From positions 610,829 through 674,828 of the forward strand of contig NZ_WEIO01000001.1 of NCBI RefSeq assembly GCF_009183655.1: a stretch of DNA of 64,000 nucleotides, given 5' to 3'. The stretch's first letter is position 1, and every line of letters starts with the position of its first letter. Both the position numbers and the translations under genes were made by a program. Shown one piece after another: positions 62,845-64,000 of the stretch. Source of the DNA: Bacillus aerolatus. Its GTDB lineage: Bacteria; Bacillota; Bacilli; Bacillales; Domibacillaceae. The notes under the pieces are model-generated. The model saw nothing but the letters and a program-made list of their open reading frames with translations, ran no database searches and was not told where the DNA came from.

Positions 62845-62977
62845 ATGAATATGTTAAACGAACTAAATCCTTCTTTACGGACATTAAGGAAAAGTAACAA
62901 CAACGATCGTCAATGGGAATGTTGTCTTTGAAAATGGAAACGTTACTGTTAAGGAAAAAACAGAAATCAAATCTTAA
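62845..62977 (+). pseudogene. Amidohydrolase C-terminal remnant with frameshift
   Basis: A short start MNMLNELNPSLRTLR behind GGAAAGGGAG breaks after about 15 codons. In the next frame VTTTIVNGNVVFENGNVTVKE continues to a stop at 62975-62977. This is the tail of an amidohydrolase such as an allantoinase or cytosine/guanine deaminase. Only the two ends survive. The remaining 62625-63179 region holds no further gene. Confidence 0.5.
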
Positions 62978-63179
62978 GCAAAACCATTAAAGAGATAACA
63001 CATTCTTTATTTATAATAGCTAATAATTAATAGAGTTTTTGTTGATTAGTGATAATGACTCATGAAGTGAAATTGTTTAAAATTTAAGCTAGAAGCTTAA
63101 TAGATTCCAATTCAAGCTAATTATCCCCGCAAAATCGGTAATGAATTTTACGGGAATAATTTAAGGGGGAATGATAGCT

Positions 63180-64000
63180 ATGGAAGGGCTAATTAAATAT
63201 GACGGAAAGCTTGAAGTTGAAAATCTGGCAGAAGAGGTCGTTGATAAGCTCGAGTGGTTAGGTAGTTTTGGAAAAGATCCAGCCGGAGGAGTTTCTCGCT
63301 TTCTCTATTCAAAAGAATGGATTGATGCCCAGCAGGCTTTAAAGCGCTGGATGGAAAGCGAAGGCCTTGATGTGCAGTTTGATCAAATTGGGAATCTGAG
63401 CGGAACATTAAAGGGGAAAGATACAAATGAGACGATTCTTACTGGTTCTCATATTGACACAGTGAAAAATGGCGGGTTATATGACGGCCAATATGGAATT
63501 GTGGCGGGGATCCTCGCGATAAAGTATTTGAAGGAACATTATGGACAACCGAAACGAAATCTTGAAATCGTGTCTTTAGCAGAGGAAGAAGGCAGTAGAT
63601 TTCCTTATTGTTTCTGGGGATCGAAGAATGTCGTGGGAATGGCGAGCTGGAAAGATGTAGAAACCATTACGGATTTTAAGGGTGTTCCTTTTGTTGAGGC
63701 GATGAAAGAGTCAGGGTTTGCTTTTAAAGACGAATCAAAAGTTTCGCGTCAGGATTTAAAAGCATTTGTAGAAATTCATGTTGAACAAGGGAATGTACTG
63801 GAGAATGAAAAAAAATCCGTCGGTGTCGTACATAGCATTGTCGGGCAAAGACGTTTTACGATTGAAGTAACAGGCGAAGCAAACCACGCAGGAACAACGC
63901 CGATGGGCTATCGTAAGGATGCTGTCTATGCCGCTAGCCATATGATCTATGAAATAATCAGTTTAGCGAAGCAGCAAGGTGATCCGTTAGTTGCGACAGT
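63180..64000 (+). CDS. allC: Allantoate amidohydrolase (M20 family), 3' end beyond window
   Basis: 273 codons visible from the ATG at 63180 (AAGGGGGAATG ahead). M20 metal ligands: GSHIDTVKNGGLYDGQYG (His and Asp near residues 83-94) and SLAEEEGSRFPYCFWGSKNV (Glu pair near 128); EIHVEQGNVLENE and EANHAGTTPMGYRKDA near the end. The sequence SRFPYCFWGSKNV is typical of allantoate deiminase (PucF/AllC) rather than hydantoinase/carbamoylase. It releases ammonia and CO2 from allantoate. Next to pucR, likely its target. Confidence 0.87.
   Translation, partial: MEGLIKYDGKLEVENLAEEVVDKLEWLGSFGKDPAGGVSRFLYSKEWIDAQQALKRWMESEGLDVQFDQIGNLSGTLKGKDTNETILTGSHIDTVKNGGLYDGQYGIVAGILAIKYLKEHYGQPKRNLEIVSLAEEEGSRFPYCFWGSKNVVGMASWKDVETITDFKGVPFVEAMKESGFAFKDESKVSRQDLKAFVEIHVEQGNVLENEKKSVGVVHSIVGQRRFTIEVTGEANHAGTTPMGYRKDAVYAASHMIYEIISLAKQQGDPLVAT

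Noticed and set aside
1..64000. CRISPR array, prophage or integrated plasmid
   Set aside because: No regularly spaced identical repeats, no integrase, capsid or replication genes were seen.

Overview
The window looks like a chromosome segment of an endospore-forming Bacillaceae (Bacillus-like). The support is strong AGGAGG-type ribosome sites, frequent TTG/GTG starts, rho-independent terminators after most genes, a YjcZ-type sporulation micro-protein behind a sigma-K-like promoter, two soluble sporulation-kinase-like histidine kinases, and Bacillus-type intergenic repeats. No rRNA, tRNA, CRISPR array or prophage was seen. Both ends cut genes: a beta-helix protein at the left and an allantoate amidohydrolase at the right.

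Layout. 1-9.5 kb: beta-helix protein end, YusW-like lipoprotein, a PucR-type regulator remnant, CapA-like protein, nitronate monooxygenase, an SDR, a polytopic chemoreceptor with many histidines, a repeat element, and a GAF-PAS histidine kinase. 9.5-14.3 kb: a 21-bp tandem repeat, then a molybdenum formate-dehydrogenase-like locus (DUF1641 protein, 979-residue Fe-S/Mo subunit) with an attenuator-like leader, and divergent fdhD. 14.3-31.4 kb: mixed genes (MurF paralogue, DMT exporter, Gfo/Idh oxidoreductase, YaiI/DUF188, an SsuABC-like importer, MBL-fold hydrolase, LysR with divergent AbrB-family membrane protein, decayed tnpB, CBS protein, DUF2238 protein, alpha/beta hydrolase, methyltransferase, phosphoesterase).

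32-42.7 kb is the most striking part. 6-Phosphogluconate dehydrogenase and a ROK repressor precede a divergent operon uxaC - larA homologue - mannonate-type SDR - larE - gntK - larB - larC1 - larC2. Read together, the genes suggest a complete route: glucuronate to fructuronate (UxaC), to mannonate (SDR), to gluconate (nickel-pincer C2 epimerase), to 6-phosphogluconate (GntK), to ribulose 5-phosphate (6PGDH). Genes for building the nickel-pincer cofactor (LarB, LarC, LarE) lie inside the same operon. A 21-bp sequence found upstream of the 6PGDH gene is repeated exactly, in inverse orientation, in the repressor-uxaC intergenic region, which ties the two units into one regulon.

43-51.5 kb: a quinone-oxidoreductase-like MDR, an IS200/IS605-type tnpB with a probable omega RNA, the Moco genes moeA-mobB-mobA (which would serve the formate-dehydrogenase-like enzyme), a PAS histidine kinase and a deletion scar joining an aldo/keto reductase fragment to a purU fragment. 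51.6-59.7 kb: a 2-aminoethylphosphonate uptake and degradation operon (binding protein, ATPase, fused permease, phnX, phnW) that also carries an uncharacterised saccharopine-dehydrogenase-like enzyme and a DeoR regulator, preceded by a perfect 16-bp inverted repeat. 59.8-64 kb: YjcZ micro-protein, a coiled-coil protein with an acidic hexanucleotide-repeat tail, gene remnants, PucR, and the start of a purine (allantoate) catabolic gene.
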